From Burkholderia sp. (lineage in GTDB: Bacteria > Pseudomonadota > Gammaproteobacteria > Burkholderiales > Burkholderiaceae): a stretch of DNA of 26,127 nucleotides. This document shows, in pieces, positions 7,830 through 17,206 of this stretch. A program made the position numbers and the translations under genes. Every line of letters begins with the position of its first letter. The stretch's first letter is position 1. The DNA lies in assembly GCA_028292565.1 (NCBI GenBank), contig JAQGMD010000399.1:1-26127 (forward strand). Direction: 5' to 3'. Under the pieces are notes generated by a model. It was not told where the DNA came from. It ran no database searches and saw only the letters and a program-made list of their open reading frames with translations.

Positions 7830-9335
7830 ATGAATGCTCCCGACGTTCCGACAGCCCTGCATCGCACGGATGATTTGCCGATCACGAATTCGTATGCAGC
7901 GCTACCGCCGGCGTTTTACACGCGCCTGCAACCTACTCCGGTGCCGGCCCCCTACCTGGTTGGCGCCAGCGCCTCGGCAGCGGCCCTGATCGAACTCGAT
8001 CCGGCTGAGTTCGCGACGGAAGGCTTCGTCCAGGCCTTTGCAGGCAATCGCAACCTGCCAGGTTCAATACCGCTATCGGCTGTCTACTCCGGACACCAGT
8101 TCGGCGTGTGGGCCGGTCAGCTGGGTGACGGCCGCGCGATTTTGCTTGGAGAGGCCCCCGCGCGCGACTTGCCGCAACCCGGCATGATGGAATTGCAGTT
8201 GAAGGGCGCGGGCCTGACACCGTATTCGCGCATGGGCGACGGACGCGCGGTATTGCGTTCGTCGATACGCGAGTTCCTCTGTTCGGAAGCAATGGCTGCG
8301 CTCGGCATCCCGACATCGCGAGCGCTGTGCGTAGTCGGGTCGGACATGCTGGTGATGCGAGAGACCCCGGAAACCAGCGCCGTCGCTACGCGCATGGCGC
8401 CAAGCTTTGTCCGCTTCGGATCGTTCGAGCACTGGTATTACAGCGACAGGAAGGACGAACTGCAAACGCTGGCCGACTATGTGATCGACCGCTTCTATCC
8501 GCAGTTACGCGCTGAAGCAAACCCATATAAGGCCTTCCTCGAAGAGGTCACGCGCCGCACCGCACACATGATCGCGCATTGGCAAGCGGTCGGCTTCATG
8601 CACGGTGTGATGAACACCGACAATATGTCTATCCTCGGACTGACCATCGACTACGGCCCCTTCGGCTTCATGGAAGCGTTCGATGCCGGTCATATCTGCA
8701 ATCACAGCGATCAGCAGGGCCGCTACTCTTATCAGATGCAGCCGGGGATCGGACAATGGAACTGCTTTGCGCTCGGCCAGGCGATGCTGCCTTTGATCGG
8801 CGATGTGGACAGCACGCATGCCGCGCTGGAAGTCTACAAAGCGGAGTACCAAGGCAAGCTGGATCAATTGCTGCGCGCGAAGCTGGGCCTGAAGGCCCAT
8901 CGCGCTGATGACAACAAACTGTTCGATGCGATGTTTGCGCTGATGCAGAACAGTCATGTCGACTTCACCTTGTTCTTCCGCCGCCTTGGAAATCTGCAAG
9001 TCGACAATCCTGCGGCGGACGAACCGCTACGTGACCTGTTCATCGACCGCTCCGCTTTTGATGCATGGGTGCAGCAATATCGTGAACGCCTGCGGCAGGA
9101 ACATAGCGTGGACGCGCAACGCAAGAGTGCGATGAATTCGGTCAATCCCAAGTACGTGCTGAGAAATTATCTTGCACAAACTGCGATCGAAAAGGCGCAA
9201 AATAAGGACTTTTCCGAAGTTGCAAAATTGCTCTCCATCCTTGAGAGACCATTCGACGAGCAGCCGGAACACGAAAAATATGCAGACCTCCCGCCCGACT
9301 GGGCAAACGAATTGGAAGTGAGTTGTTCATCATGA
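7830..9335 (+). CDS. selO: Protein adenylyltransferase SelO (YdiU family)
   Basis: A pseudokinase-fold enzyme of 501 residues that transfers AMP from ATP to Ser, Thr or Tyr of target proteins, a role shown for SelO homologues and linked to redox stress. Residues matching the characterised active site are K125 ([12 protein letters not shown]), E148 (SSIREFL), D264-N265 (MNTDNMS) and D274 (IDYGPFGF). The chain ends EVSCSS, with Cys499 at the third-last position where animal SelO has selenocysteine. AAGGAAAC lies just before the ATG at 7830. The open frame extends upstream but those codons show no conservation signature and overlap the aldolase 5' end. The msrB start overlaps its stop (ATGA), linking two oxidative-stress functions. 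Confidence 0.95.
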   Translation: MNAPDVPTALHRTDDLPITNSYAALPPAFYTRLQPTPVPAPYLVGASASAAALIELDPAEFATEGFVQAFAGNRNLPGSIPLSAVYSGHQFGVWAGQLGDGRAILLGEAPARDLPQPGMMELQLKGAGLTPYSRMGDGRAVLRSSIREFLCSEAMAALGIPTSRALCVVGSDMLVMRETPETSAVATRMAPSFVRFGSFEHWYYSDRKDELQTLADYVIDRFYPQLRAEANPYKAFLEEVTRRTAHMIAHWQAVGFMHGVMNTDNMSILGLTIDYGPFGFMEAFDAGHICNHSDQQGRYSYQMQPGIGQWNCFALGQAMLPLIGDVDSTHAALEVYKAEYQGKLDQLLRAKLGLKAHRADDNKLFDAMFALMQNSHVDFTLFFRRLGNLQVDNPAADEPLRDLFIDRSAFDAWVQQYRERLRQEHSVDAQRKSAMNSVNPKYVLRNYLAQTAIEKAQNKDFSEVAKLLSILERPFDEQPEHEKYADLPPDWANELEVSCSS

Positions 9336-9751
9336 AAGAAAAAGTTGTCAAACCCGACGCAGAGTGGCGCGCCCAGCTCAGCCCGATGGAATACGAAGTC
9401 ACCCGCCACGCAGCGACCGAACGCGCCTTCACCGGGAGTTTCTGGGATCATCATGAGGAGGGCATTTACACCTGCGTCTGCTGTGGTACGCCGCTGTTCG
9501 AATCGGACACGAAATTTGAATCAGGCTGTGGCTGGCCGAGCTACTTCCGCGCGTTGAATCCTGAAAACGTCAGCGAGCGCGTCGACCGCAGCCATGGCAT
9601 GATACGCACCGAGATTTTGTGCAATGTCTGCGATGCGCATCTCGGACACGTATTTCCGGACGGCCCGCCGCCGACCGGTTTGCGCTATTGCATCAACTCG
9701 GCCGCGCTGCGCTTCGAACCCAAACCTTTGAAAGATAAAAATCCGCGATGA
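9332..9751 (+). CDS. msrB: Peptide-methionine (R)-S-oxide reductase MsrB
   Basis: A soluble repair enzyme of 139 residues that reduces methionine-R-sulfoxide in proteins, with electrons from thioredoxin. Two CxxC pairs (CVCC and CNVC) form the structural zinc site. The catalytic Cys lies in [12 protein letters not shown], and the Cys in SGCGWPSYF is the usual resolving position. [16 protein letters not shown] is the family fingerprint. The ATG at 9332 is embedded in the selO stop (ATGA). A TTG three codons earlier is in frame but has no advantage. The yciB start overlaps this stop in the same way. Confidence 0.95.
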   Translation: MKEKVVKPDAEWRAQLSPMEYEVTRHAATERAFTGSFWDHHEEGIYTCVCCGTPLFESDTKFESGCGWPSYFRALNPENVSERVDRSHGMIRTEILCNVCDAHLGHVFPDGPPPTGLRYCINSAALRFEPKPLKDKNPR

Positions 9752-10368
9752 AGTTCCTGTTCGATCTGCTCCCCGTCATCCTTTTCTTCGGCGTATTCAA
9801 ATGGGGTGAGGGCAATCCCGAAGCCGCGCACGCCTACGTCCAGCAATACCTGTCCGGCATGGTGTCAAGTAGCGGCGCAGGAGCCGCCCAGGCGCCGATC
9901 ATGCTGGCGACCGCGGTTGCCATCATTGCCACCGTCGGCCAGATCATTTTTCTGCTCGCGCGCCGCAAGAAAGTTGACAACATGTTGTGGATCTCGCTGG
10001 CCATCATCACGGTGTTTGGCGGCGCCACGATTTACTTCCATAACGAGACCTTCATCAAATGGAAACCGACGGTGCTTTACTGGGCTTTCGGTGTGGTATT
10101 GCTGATCAGCCAGGCCTTGCTCGGAAAGAATCTGATCCGGCTGATGATGGAGAAGCAGGTGACCCTGCCCGACGCCGTATGGCAGCGGCTCAATCTAGCC
10201 TGGGCAGCCTTCTTTTCCGCGATGGGATTGATCAACCTGTATGTGGCTTATAACTTTTCCACCGGCACGTGGGTCAACTTCAAGTTGTTCGGTTTCACCG
10301 GCCTGATGGTGGCTTTCATCATTGCGCAGAGCCTGGCTTTGTCCAAGTATATTAAGGATTCGAGATGA
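9748..10368 (+). CDS. yciB: Septation protein A / inner-membrane protein YciB
   Basis: An inner-membrane protein of 206 residues, somewhat longer than the E. coli protein of about 179. It shows about five hydrophobic segments and family motifs [19 protein letters not shown] (1-19), [25 protein letters not shown] and the loop [14 protein letters not shown]. YciB homologues affect cell-envelope integrity and division, and the molecular activity is not settled. The extra length is mostly the Ala/Ser/Gly-rich stretch [13 protein letters not shown] (38-50). It is coupled by ATGA overlaps to both msrB and bolA. Confidence 0.93.
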   Translation: MKFLFDLLPVILFFGVFKWGEGNPEAAHAYVQQYLSGMVSSSGAGAAQAPIMLATAVAIIATVGQIIFLLARRKKVDNMLWISLAIITVFGGATIYFHNETFIKWKPTVLYWAFGVVLLISQALLGKNLIRLMMEKQVTLPDAVWQRLNLAWAAFFSAMGLINLYVAYNFSTGTWVNFKLFGFTGLMVAFIIAQSLALSKYIKDSR

Positions 10369-10640
10369 GCGAACGGATGGAGCAGATCCGCAGCCGGCTG
10401 CTTGCAACTTTCGCACCGCTCGACTGTCAGTTAATGGACGAATCCCACCTGCACGCCGGTCATGCCGGCGCTGCATCCGGTGGCGGCCACTATCGCGTTC
10501 AACTCGTTTCCGACCGTTTTGAAGGGTTAAATCGCGTAAGTCGGCATCGGCTGGTGTATGATTGTCTCAATGACATGATGCACGCCGACATACACGCTCT
10601 CGCCATCATTGCATTGGCGCCGTCAGAAGTAGAGAAATAG
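10365..10640 (+). CDS. bolA: BolA family protein
   Basis: A small cytoplasmic protein of 91 residues. It has the BolA fold signature: [12 protein letters not shown] (24-35), a Gly-rich turn before [14 protein letters not shown], then [12 protein letters not shown] with the invariant His, and HALAIIAL. BolA proteins partner with monothiol glutaredoxins in iron-sulfur cluster handling and influence morphology under stress. The start overlaps the yciB stop (ATGA) and the gene ends the four-gene selO operon, since a hairpin with a T-run follows 12 bases after the stop. Confidence 0.93.
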   Translation: MSERMEQIRSRLLATFAPLDCQLMDESHLHAGHAGAASGGGHYRVQLVSDRFEGLNRVSRHRLVYDCLNDMMHADIHALAIIALAPSEVEK

Positions 10641-10652
10641 GCGTCCCCGCTG

Positions 10653-10672
10653 GCCTGGCTTCAGGCTTTTTT
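10653..10672 (+). terminator. Intrinsic terminator of the selO-msrB-yciB-bolA operon
   Basis: GCCTG, loop GCTT, CAGGC, then six T. The stem is short (5 bp, one extra G-T pair possible) but GC-rich and is followed directly by the T-run. It lies just after bolA and before the separately expressed parvulin gene. Confidence 0.65.
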
Positions 10673-10716
10673 CACATTAACTCAGATTACTTACTTCGCA
10701 ATTTTAGGAACAGATA

Positions 10717-11493
10717 ATGACTTTAAAACCTGCTCGCTTGCTGATGATTCTCGTTGCGGCCGCTGCATTCCCCGCCATGGCGCAAAACCTCGCCGTCGTC
10801 AATGGCAAGCCGGTTCCCTCCTCCCGCGCCGACGCGATGGTTAAGCAGTTGGCCGCGCAAGGACAACAGGATTCGCCGCAGCTGCGCAGCATGGTCAAGG
10901 AAGAATTGATCAACCGCGAGATCCTGATCCAGGAAGCGGACAAGCTCGGCCTCGGCAACAACCCTGACGTCAAAAGCCAGCTCGACATCGCGCGCCAGTC
11001 GATCATCATTCGCGCACTGGTCGCTGACTACCTGAAAAAGCATCCGGTCACTGACGCAGAGGTGAAGGCGGAATACGACAAGTTCAAGTCGCAAGCCGGT
11101 GACAAGGAATACCGTGCACGTCACATCCTCGTCGACAAGGAAGAAGATGCCAAAGCAATCATCGCCAAGCTGAAGGGCGGCGCGAAGTTTGAAGAGCTGG
11201 CCAAGCAATCGAAGGATCCGGGTTCAGCAGCCAACGGCGGCGATCTGGATTGGGCGTCCCCGGCCTCCTACGTCAAGCCTTTCTCGGATGCGTTGGTCGC
11301 ACTGCAAAAAGGCCAGGTTACCGAAACACCGGTCAAGACCCAGTTCGGTTATCACGTGATCAAGCTGGAAGACGTACGCGCAGCGAAGGTCCCGTCGATG
11401 GAAGAAGTGAAGCCGCAAATCGCGGAATCGCTGCAGCAGAAGAAGCTGCAGGCTTACCAGGAAGACCTGCGCAAGAAGGCTAAGATTCAGTAA
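10717..11493 (+). CDS. Periplasmic parvulin-type peptidyl-prolyl isomerase
   Basis: An exported folding catalyst of 258 residues. A signal peptide (KPARLLMILVAAAAFPAMA) precedes QNLAVVNGKPVPSSRADAMV, the start of a SurA_N-like chaperone region (about 22-130). The PpiC rotamase domain runs from about 131 to 228, with the hallmarks ARHILVDKEEDAKAII, FEELAKQSKDPGSAANGGDL, PFSDALVALQKGQVTETPVK and QFGYHVIKLED. The C-terminus is a Lys/Gln-rich helix. TAGGAAC lies 7 bases before the ATG. It probably helps outer-membrane or periplasmic proteins fold. It sits between two terminators, so it is likely monocistronic. Confidence 0.92.
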   Translation: MTLKPARLLMILVAAAAFPAMAQNLAVVNGKPVPSSRADAMVKQLAAQGQQDSPQLRSMVKEELINREILIQEADKLGLGNNPDVKSQLDIARQSIIIRALVADYLKKHPVTDAEVKAEYDKFKSQAGDKEYRARHILVDKEEDAKAIIAKLKGGAKFEELAKQSKDPGSAANGGDLDWASPASYVKPFSDALVALQKGQVTETPVKTQFGYHVIKLEDVRAAKVPSMEEVKPQIAESLQQKKLQAYQEDLRKKAKIQ

Positions 11494-11512
11494 GAATTGC
11501 AGTAGCAATATG

Positions 11513-11544
11513 AAAGGCGCTCCGCGGAGCGCCTTTCTTTATTT
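11513..11544 (+). terminator. Intrinsic terminator after the parvulin gene
   Basis: AAAGGCGCTCCG and CGGAGCGCCTTT form a perfect 24-base palindrome (11513-11536), followed by CTTTATTT. It starts 19 bases after the parvulin stop. The A-run on the other side could let it act weakly for purL as well. Confidence 0.85.
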
Positions 11545-11561
11545 CGGCTCTAAGCAGGATT

Positions 11562-11609
11562 CCTATGTCATGCTGCGGGCTCGTCGCGGAGCCCGCAGCA
11601 TGACATAGG
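11562..11609. repeat. Perfect 21-bp inverted repeat, 6-base loop
   Basis: The arms at 11562-11582 and 11589-11609 are exact complements, opening CCTATGTCATGCTGC and closing GCAGCATGACATAGG around loop GTCGCG. It lies 14 bases beyond the purL stop and is separate from the parvulin terminator. There is no T-run on either side, so it is not a standard intrinsic terminator. The heptamer GGATTCC flanks it directly at 11557-11563 and 11612-11618. It could be a REP-type or miniature mobile palindrome, or a transcript-end stabiliser for purL. Confidence 0.85.
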
Positions 11610-11623
11610 TTGGATTCCCTACC

Positions 11624-14600
11624 TTACCCCACCCACTTCCGCGCATTGCGGAACATGCGCATCCATGGCGAATACTCGCCCCACGATGTCGGATGCCACG
11701 AATGCTGCACCGTACGGAACACACGTTCCGCGTGCGGCATCAGCACCGTGAAGCGGCCGTCCGGCGTGGTCACCGATGTGATGCCTTGCGGCGAACCGTT
11801 CGGATTGTACGGATAACCCTCTGTCGCCTGCCCCTTGTTATCGACATAGCGCATCGCGGCAAGCGCCTGCCTGATGTCGCCGGTTTGTGAAAAGTCCGCA
11901 TAGCCTTCACCGTGCGCAACCGCGATCGCGCTTTGCGTACCGGCCATGTCCTGGAAGAAGATCGACGGCGAGTCCATCACTTCGACCATCGCAAAACGCG
12001 CCTCGAACTGCTCGGACTTGTTGCGTGTGAACTTAGGCCAGGCCTGCGCCCCGGGGATGATCGATTTCAGGTTGCTCATCATCTGGCAGCCATTACAGAT
12101 GCCAAGCGCAAATGTGTCGTCGCGATTGAAGAAGCCGGAAAACTGTTCAGCCAGTAGAGCATTAAACAGGATGGTCTTGGCCCAGCCCTCCCCCGCTCCC
12201 AGCACGTCGCCGTACGAGAAACCACCGACGGCGATCACGCCTTTGAAATCGTCCAGCTTTGCCCGTCCGGCAATCAGGTCGCTCATGTGCACATCAACGG
12301 CGGTGAAGCCGGATTTGTGCATGACGTAGGCTGTTTCGATATGTGAATTGACACCCTGCTCCCGCAGGATCGCTACCCTGGGCTTCACGCCGGTGGCAAC
12401 ATACGGAGCCGCCACATCCTGCTGCGGATCGAAGGTCAGCTTGGGCGTGATGCCGGGATCGGATGCATCGAGGATGCGATCGTATTCCGCATCGGCGCAA
12501 GCGGGGTTGTCGCGCAGGCGCGCAATGCGCCAACTGGTTTCGCTCCACAGGCGCTGCAGTTCGATACGCGGCTGGCTGTATATCAACTTCGCGTCGCGCA
12601 TGAACTCGATCACGTCGCGGTCGTTCGGCTTGCCGATGATATGGCTGCATGCACCGAGGTTATACGAGCGCAGCACATTCATCACATCCGACTTTTCTTC
12701 CGCGCGGACCTGGATCACCGCGCCCAGTTCTTCGTTGAACAACGCGCGCAGCGTCAGTTCGTTGCGGCGTTCCGCGACCTGGCCGGCCCAGTTCTTGGCA
12801 TCGCCCCAATCGGATGCATGCTCGCGCTCCAATGTCAGCATGTCGAGATTGATCGACAGGCCGCTACGGCCGGCAAATGCCATTTCAGACAGGGTCGTGA
12901 ACAGGCCGCCATCGGAACGATCGTGATAGGCCAGCAGCTTGTGTTCTTTGTTGAGCTGCTGGATCGCAGAGAACATGGCCTTCAGGTCTTCCGGATTGTC
13001 GACGTCGGGCGCATCGTTGCCGATCTGCTGCATTACCTGCGTCAGGGCCGACGCGCCCATCCGGTTCTTGCCGCGGCCGAGGTCGATGACGATCACTACA
13101 GTGTCGCCTGCATCCCTGCGGATCTGCGGCGTCAGCGTCTGGCGCGCGTCATATACCGGCGAAAATGCGGACACGATCAGCGATACAGGCGCAGCAACCG
13201 ATTTGTTCTCACCGCCGTCGTTCCACGTGGTGCGCATCGACAGCGAATCCTTGCCGACCGGGATGCTGATGCCGAGCGCCGGGCAGAGTTCCATGCCTAC
13301 CGCCTTGACGGTGTCGAACAGCGCAGCGTCCTGGCCCGGTTGACCTGCAGCGGCCATCCAGTTGGCCGACAGTTTGATATCCGAGATATCGGTAATGGGA
13401 GCGGCGGCAATATTGGTGATCGCCTCGCCCACCGCCATCCGGCCGGAAGCGGGTGCATTGATGACCGCCAGCGGGGTGCGCTCGCCCATCGCCATCGCTT
13501 CGCCACGATAGCCTTCGAGGCCCATGGTGGTGACGGCGCAATCCGCGACAGGCACCTGCCATGGCCCCACCATCTGGTCGCGGACCGACATGGCGCCGAC
13601 CGTGCGGTCACCGATCGTGATCAGGAAGGATTTATCCGCCACCGTCGGCAAACGCAGTACGCGTTGCGCCACGTCGGCCAGGTCCATCCCGGTGAGGTCG
13701 ACCGGCAGGTATTCGTTGTGGACATGCGTGACGTCGCGATGCATCTTCGGCGGTTTGCCGAGCAATACGTCCATCGGCATATCGACCGGATTGTTGCCGT
13801 GCTCCGGATCGATCACCTTCAGCTGCCGCTCTTCGGTGGCGGTGCCGACCACAGCAAACAGGCAGCGTTCGCGTTCACACATGTACTGAAACAGCGGCAG
13901 GCTTTCCGGCGCAATCGCGAGCACATAGCGCTCCTGCGATTCGTTACTCCAGATTTCCTTCGGCGCCATGCCGCTCTCTTCCAAAGGCACTTTGCGCAAA
14001 TCGAAAATCGCGCCGCGCTTCGCGTCATTGGTGATTTCCGGGAATGCGTTGGACAGCCCACCCGCGCCAACGTCATGAATAGACAGGATCGGGTTCTCAT
14101 CACCCATCTGCCAGCATGCATTGATCACTTCCTGCGCACGACGCTCCATCTCCGGGTTGCCGCGCTGTACCGAATCAAAATCGAGGTCGGCGGTGTTGGT
14201 GCCGGTCGCCATCGATGACGCGGCGCTGCCGCCCATACCGATGCGCATCCCGGGACCACCCAACTGGATCAGCAGGCTGCCGACCGGCAGATCGTGCTTC
14301 TTCGTATGCTTCGCGGAGATGTTACCCATGCCGCCGGCGATCATGATCGGCTTGTGATACCCCTGCACCGATCCGCCCACGTTCTGCTCGTAGGTACGGA
14401 AATAACCGCCGAGGATAGGCCTGCCAAATTCGTTGTTAAACGCCGCGCCGCCAATCGGGCCTTCGATCATGATCTGCAGCGCCGACGCGATACGGTCCGG
14501 CTTGCCAAGGATGCCGCCCTGCGCATACGGCTCGCGTTTCGCCGGCGCTACGGACACGTCCCGGTTGTTCTCCCATGGTTGCACCGCATGCGGCAGCATC

Positions 14601-15643
14601 AGGTTGGAAACGGTGAAGCCGGTCAGCCCGGCTTTCGGCTTGGCCCCGCGCCCGGTCGCGCCTTCGTCGCGGATTTCGCCGCCGGCACCAGTCGATGCGC
14701 CCGGGAATGGCGAAATCGCGGTCGGGTGATTGTGCGTCTCCACCTTCATCAGGATGTGCGTCAGTTCTTCCGACGCCTCATAGACGTTGCCCTGGGCGGT
14801 ACCACGCGGATAGAAGCGCGATACCGTTGTCCCCTCGATCACCGATGAGTTGTCGCTGTAGGCGACGACGGTGCCTTTCGGATGCAATTGATGCGTGTTC
14901 CTGATCATTGCGAACAGCGATTTGTCCTGCTTCTCGCCGTCGATGGTCCAGTCGGCGTTGAAGATCTTGTGGCGGCAATGCTCGCTGTTTGCCTGCGCAA
15001 ACATCATCAGTTCGACGTCGGTCGGGTTGCGTTCGGCCTGGGTGAATGCGTTGAGCAGGTAGTCGATCTCGTCGTCCGACAAGGCAAGGCCCAGCTCGCT
15101 GTTGGCGTTGGTTAAAGCCTGTTTGCCGCCGCCCAGCACATCAATGAAGGCCAATGGCTTTGCCTCGAGCTCGCGGAACAAACCGGCTGCGTCCGCAGCG
15201 TCGCGCAAGACGGATTCCGTCATCCGGTCGTGCAGCAAGGCCGCCACTTCCTGGACGGCGCTCTCTGAAAGCTTCTTTGTTCCGCCGAGCAGCCCCGACT
15301 TCAACTGCACGCGGTACGACACGCCACGTTCGACGCGATGGATGTGCGTCATGCCGCAATTGTGGACTATGTCAGTCGCTTTGCTGGCCCAGGGAGAAAT
15401 CGTGCCGAAGCGCGGAATCACGACAAACTGTTCGCCTGCTTCAGGCGCTGAAAATGGTTCGCCATAGGTCAGCAGCGCGGTCAGGCGCCCGGTCTCATCC
15501 TGGGTCGGCGCAACAGGCGCATCGATAAAATGGAGAAAGCGCCCGGTCACGCCGACGATGGCGGGGTCCACTGCTTGCAATTGTGACAAAAGGCGTTGGG
15601 TACGGAAGGCAGACAGGGCATTGGAGCCCGGCAGGATCAACAT
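11624..15643 (-). CDS. purL: Phosphoribosylformylglycinamidine synthase (FGAM synthase)
   Basis: A purine-biosynthesis enzyme of 1339 residues that converts FGAR, glutamine and ATP to FGAM. This is the large single-chain form, close to the E. coli length of about 1295. It has an N-terminal PurS-like part and a central FGAM synthase double domain (for example [43 protein letters not shown]). The C-terminal class I glutaminase has Cys1183 in GICNGCQ and His1304/Glu1306 in [11 protein letters not shown]. The start at 15643 was chosen because [11 protein letters not shown] matches the family N-terminus. The 60 upstream in-frame codons would cover the promoter. No strong ribosome site is visible before this ATG. 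Confidence 0.96.
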   Translation of the reverse strand: MLILPGSNALSAFRTQRLLSQLQAVDPAIVGVTGRFLHFIDAPVAPTQDETGRLTALLTYGEPFSAPEAGEQFVVIPRFGTISPWASKATDIVHNCGMTHIHRVERGVSYRVQLKSGLLGGTKKLSESAVQEVAALLHDRMTESVLRDAADAAGLFRELEAKPLAFIDVLGGGKQALTNANSELGLALSDDEIDYLLNAFTQAERNPTDVELMMFAQANSEHCRHKIFNADWTIDGEKQDKSLFAMIRNTHQLHPKGTVVAYSDNSSVIEGTTVSRFYPRGTAQGNVYEASEELTHILMKVETHNHPTAISPFPGASTGAGGEIRDEGATGRGAKPKAGLTGFTVSNLMLPHAVQPWENNRDVSVAPAKREPYAQGGILGKPDRIASALQIMIEGPIGGAAFNNEFGRPILGGYFRTYEQNVGGSVQGYHKPIMIAGGMGNISAKHTKKHDLPVGSLLIQLGGPGMRIGMGGSAASSMATGTNTADLDFDSVQRGNPEMERRAQEVINACWQMGDENPILSIHDVGAGGLSNAFPEITNDAKRGAIFDLRKVPLEESGMAPKEIWSNESQERYVLAIAPESLPLFQYMCERERCLFAVVGTATEERQLKVIDPEHGNNPVDMPMDVLLGKPPKMHRDVTHVHNEYLPVDLTGMDLADVAQRVLRLPTVADKSFLITIGDRTVGAMSVRDQMVGPWQVPVADCAVTTMGLEGYRGEAMAMGERTPLAVINAPASGRMAVGEAITNIAAAPITDISDIKLSANWMAAAGQPGQDAALFDTVKAVGMELCPALGISIPVGKDSLSMRTTWNDGGENKSVAAPVSLIVSAFSPVYDARQTLTPQIRRDAGDTVVIVIDLGRGKNRMGASALTQVMQQIGNDAPDVDNPEDLKAMFSAIQQLNKEHKLLAYHDRSDGGLFTTLSEMAFAGRSGLSINLDMLTLEREHASDWGDAKNWAGQVAERRNELTLRALFNEELGAVIQVRAEEKSDVMNVLRSYNLGACSHIIGKPNDRDVIEFMRDAKLIYSQPRIELQRLWSETSWRIARLRDNPACADAEYDRILDASDPGITPKLTFDPQQDVAAPYVATGVKPRVAILREQGVNSHIETAYVMHKSGFTAVDVHMSDLIAGRAKLDDFKGVIAVGGFSYGDVLGAGEGWAKTILFNALLAEQFSGFFNRDDTFALGICNGCQMMSNLKSIIPGAQAWPKFTRNKSEQFEARFAMVEVMDSPSIFFQDMAGTQSAIAVAHGEGYADFSQTGDIRQALAAMRYVDNKGQATEGYPYNPNGSPQGITSVTTPDGRFTVLMPHAERVFRTVQHSWHPTSWGEYSPWMRMFRNARKWVG

Positions 15644-15715
15644 GGCGACAAGAAGATTGAAGCAGCTTCGCCGCCGTCGAAGGCGGGTGAACTGCGGGTT
15701 AATTCGGAAACCGGG

Positions 15716-15744
15716 ATTATACCGCGACCGCGCCTCTCTCCCAT
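15716..15744 (-). promoter_or_regulatory. Candidate purL promoter
   Basis: On the minus strand TATAAT (15716-15721) is an exact -10 consensus, with ATGGGA (3 of 6 matches) 17 bases upstream at 15739-15744. Transcription would begin about 65 bases before the purL ATG. The weak -35 suggests an activator or modest strength. It supports the shorter purL start. Confidence 0.5.
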
Positions 15745-15772
15745 TCCCGAGAGACAGGGGAACAGGCCGTGC

Positions 15773-15787
15773 AAACGCCTGGCGTTT
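15773..15787. promoter_or_regulatory. Dyad AAACGCCTGGCGTTT between purL and amidase
   Basis: This is a perfect 7-bp inverted repeat around a single T, located in the 205-bp divergent region and upstream of the purL -10. It has the size of a dimeric-regulator operator and its GCAAACG edge recalls LacI/PurR half-sites. No regulator is encoded nearby, so the assignment is open. Confidence 0.3.
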
Positions 15788-15848
15788 CAATATGGTATCG
15801 TCTCCCTGCCAAAAATCCGTCATCCCGCATTCTTCCTACCGTATTCGC

Positions 15849-17168
15849 ATGAATAAACTTATCTCCGGACCCATCCTCACAGTTGCCGATGTTTCACGCC
15901 GCGAATTGGTGGAAGCCTGCCTCGCGGAAGCAGAAAAGTCGTCCGCGATCTTCACCCGGCTGTACCCAGACGCTGCGCGTGCCGCTGCCTCGCATGCGGA
16001 CGCAATGCGCGCCGCCGGTGTGAGGCTGTCGCCGCTGGCCGGCCTGCCGGTGTCCGTGAAGGATCTGGTGGATATCGAAGGGGAAGCAACGCTGGCCGGA
16101 TCGGTGGTTCTGAACGACGCTGCGCCGGCCAAAACAGATGCGCCGGTGGTGAAGCGGCTGCGCAATGCCGGGGCCGCGATCATCGGCAAAACCAATATGA
16201 CCGAATTCGCATTTTCAGGAGTGGGTATCAATCCGCACTACGGCACGCCGGCTAATCCGGCGGACCGCCAAGTCGGCCGCATTCCGGGAGGTTCCTCTTC
16301 CGGCGTGGCAGTCTCGGTCGCGTCCGGCCTCTGTGTCGCCGGACTGGGATCGGATACCGGCGGTTCAATCCGCATTCCGGCGGCGCTTTGCGGACTAGTC
16401 GGATTCAAGTCGACCGCGAGGCGTGTGCCTGCCACCGGCGCGCTGCCTTTGTCGACCACGCTCGACGCGATCTGCGCGATGACGCGTTCGGTCGACGACT
16501 GCATCCTGATCGACAGCATCATCGCCGATCAACCCTTGTTGGTTCCGGAGTTACCGCTGGCGGGCCTGCGCCTCGCGGTGCCCGGCACCGTGATGCTAGA
16601 CGCGCTGGAACCGCACGTCGCCGCCTCATTTTCGGCTGCGCTGTCGCGGCTTTCGGCAGCCGGCGCAAAAATTATCGATGTGCCGATGGCGCTGTTGGCT
16701 GAAGCAGCGACGATCAACAAGTTCTCTCCGGCGGAAGCCTATGCATGGCATCGCAAATTAATAGCGGAACGCGAATCGGAATACGATCCTCGCGTAGCAA
16801 AGCGTATTAAACTCGGCGCCGCGATGAGTGCAGCCGACTACATCGACATGCACGCGAACCGCCGCGACTGGATCGCTCGCATGGAGCAAGCGCTGGCGCA
16901 GTTCGATGCGGTCATTTCGCCGACTGTACCGATAGTCGCCCCGCCGATTGCGGAACTGGTAGCGTCCGAGGATACCTTTTTCAAGGCCAATGGCCTCTTG
17001 CTGCGCAACCCATCCATCATCAATTTGCTGGATGGCTGCGCGGTCTCGGTACCCTGCCATGCCGAAGGATCGCTGCCGGTGGGGCTGATGATCTCGGGCG
17101 TCGCGATGTCGGACAGCCGTATACTCGGCATTGCGCGCGCGATTGAGAGTACATTGCAAACAATCTGA
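15849..17168 (+). CDS. Amidase-signature family hydrolase
   Basis: A hydrolase of 439 residues acting on amide or related C-N bonds. The Ser-cisSer-Lys triad is visible: K71 in PVSVKDLVD, cis-Ser near 149-150 in GGSSSGVAVSVASG, and nucleophile S173 in GSDTGGSIRIPA. GKTNMTEFAFSG and CGLVGFKST are further family marks. The length fits stand-alone amidases, and the ATG at 15849 lacks a clear ribosome site. It is divergent from purL and isolated from GatB/GatC genes, so it is unlikely to be the tRNA amidotransferase subunit. The substrate is unknown. Families with this pattern include allophanate-hydrolase-like and general aliphatic or aryl amidases. Confidence 0.9.
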   Translation: MNKLISGPILTVADVSRRELVEACLAEAEKSSAIFTRLYPDAARAAASHADAMRAAGVRLSPLAGLPVSVKDLVDIEGEATLAGSVVLNDAAPAKTDAPVVKRLRNAGAAIIGKTNMTEFAFSGVGINPHYGTPANPADRQVGRIPGGSSSGVAVSVASGLCVAGLGSDTGGSIRIPAALCGLVGFKSTARRVPATGALPLSTTLDAICAMTRSVDDCILIDSIIADQPLLVPELPLAGLRLAVPGTVMLDALEPHVAASFSAALSRLSAAGAKIIDVPMALLAEAATINKFSPAEAYAWHRKLIAERESEYDPRVAKRIKLGAAMSAADYIDMHANRRDWIARMEQALAQFDAVISPTVPIVAPPIAELVASEDTFFKANGLLLRNPSIINLLDGCAVSVPCHAEGSLPVGLMISGVAMSDSRILGIARAIESTLQTI

Positions 17169-17206
17169 GCGCTGTAATTTTTCCCGTTACTCCAACCTTG
17201 CGTACC

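Noticed and set aside
7587..7885. Upstream extensions of selO and of the aldolase gene that would overlap each other
   Set aside because: Both family N-termini and ribosome sites lie at the inner starts (7830 and 7630). The extensions are low-complexity Arg/Ser/Cys-rich sequence.
11513..11609. A CRISPR or tandem repeat array suggested by adjacent palindromes
   Set aside because: The two hairpins differ in sequence and there are no repeated units with spacers.
12641..14218. A 525-codon open frame on the plus strand inside purL
   Set aside because: It is antisense to the highly conserved purL core. Its translation is rich in His, Arg, Asp and Gln without family motifs, as expected from the complement of a GC-rich gene.
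15644..15823. A 60-codon N-terminal extension of PurL
   Set aside because: It covers the TATAAT promoter, is basic and unlike PurL, and the family start [11 protein letters not shown] follows the inner ATG.
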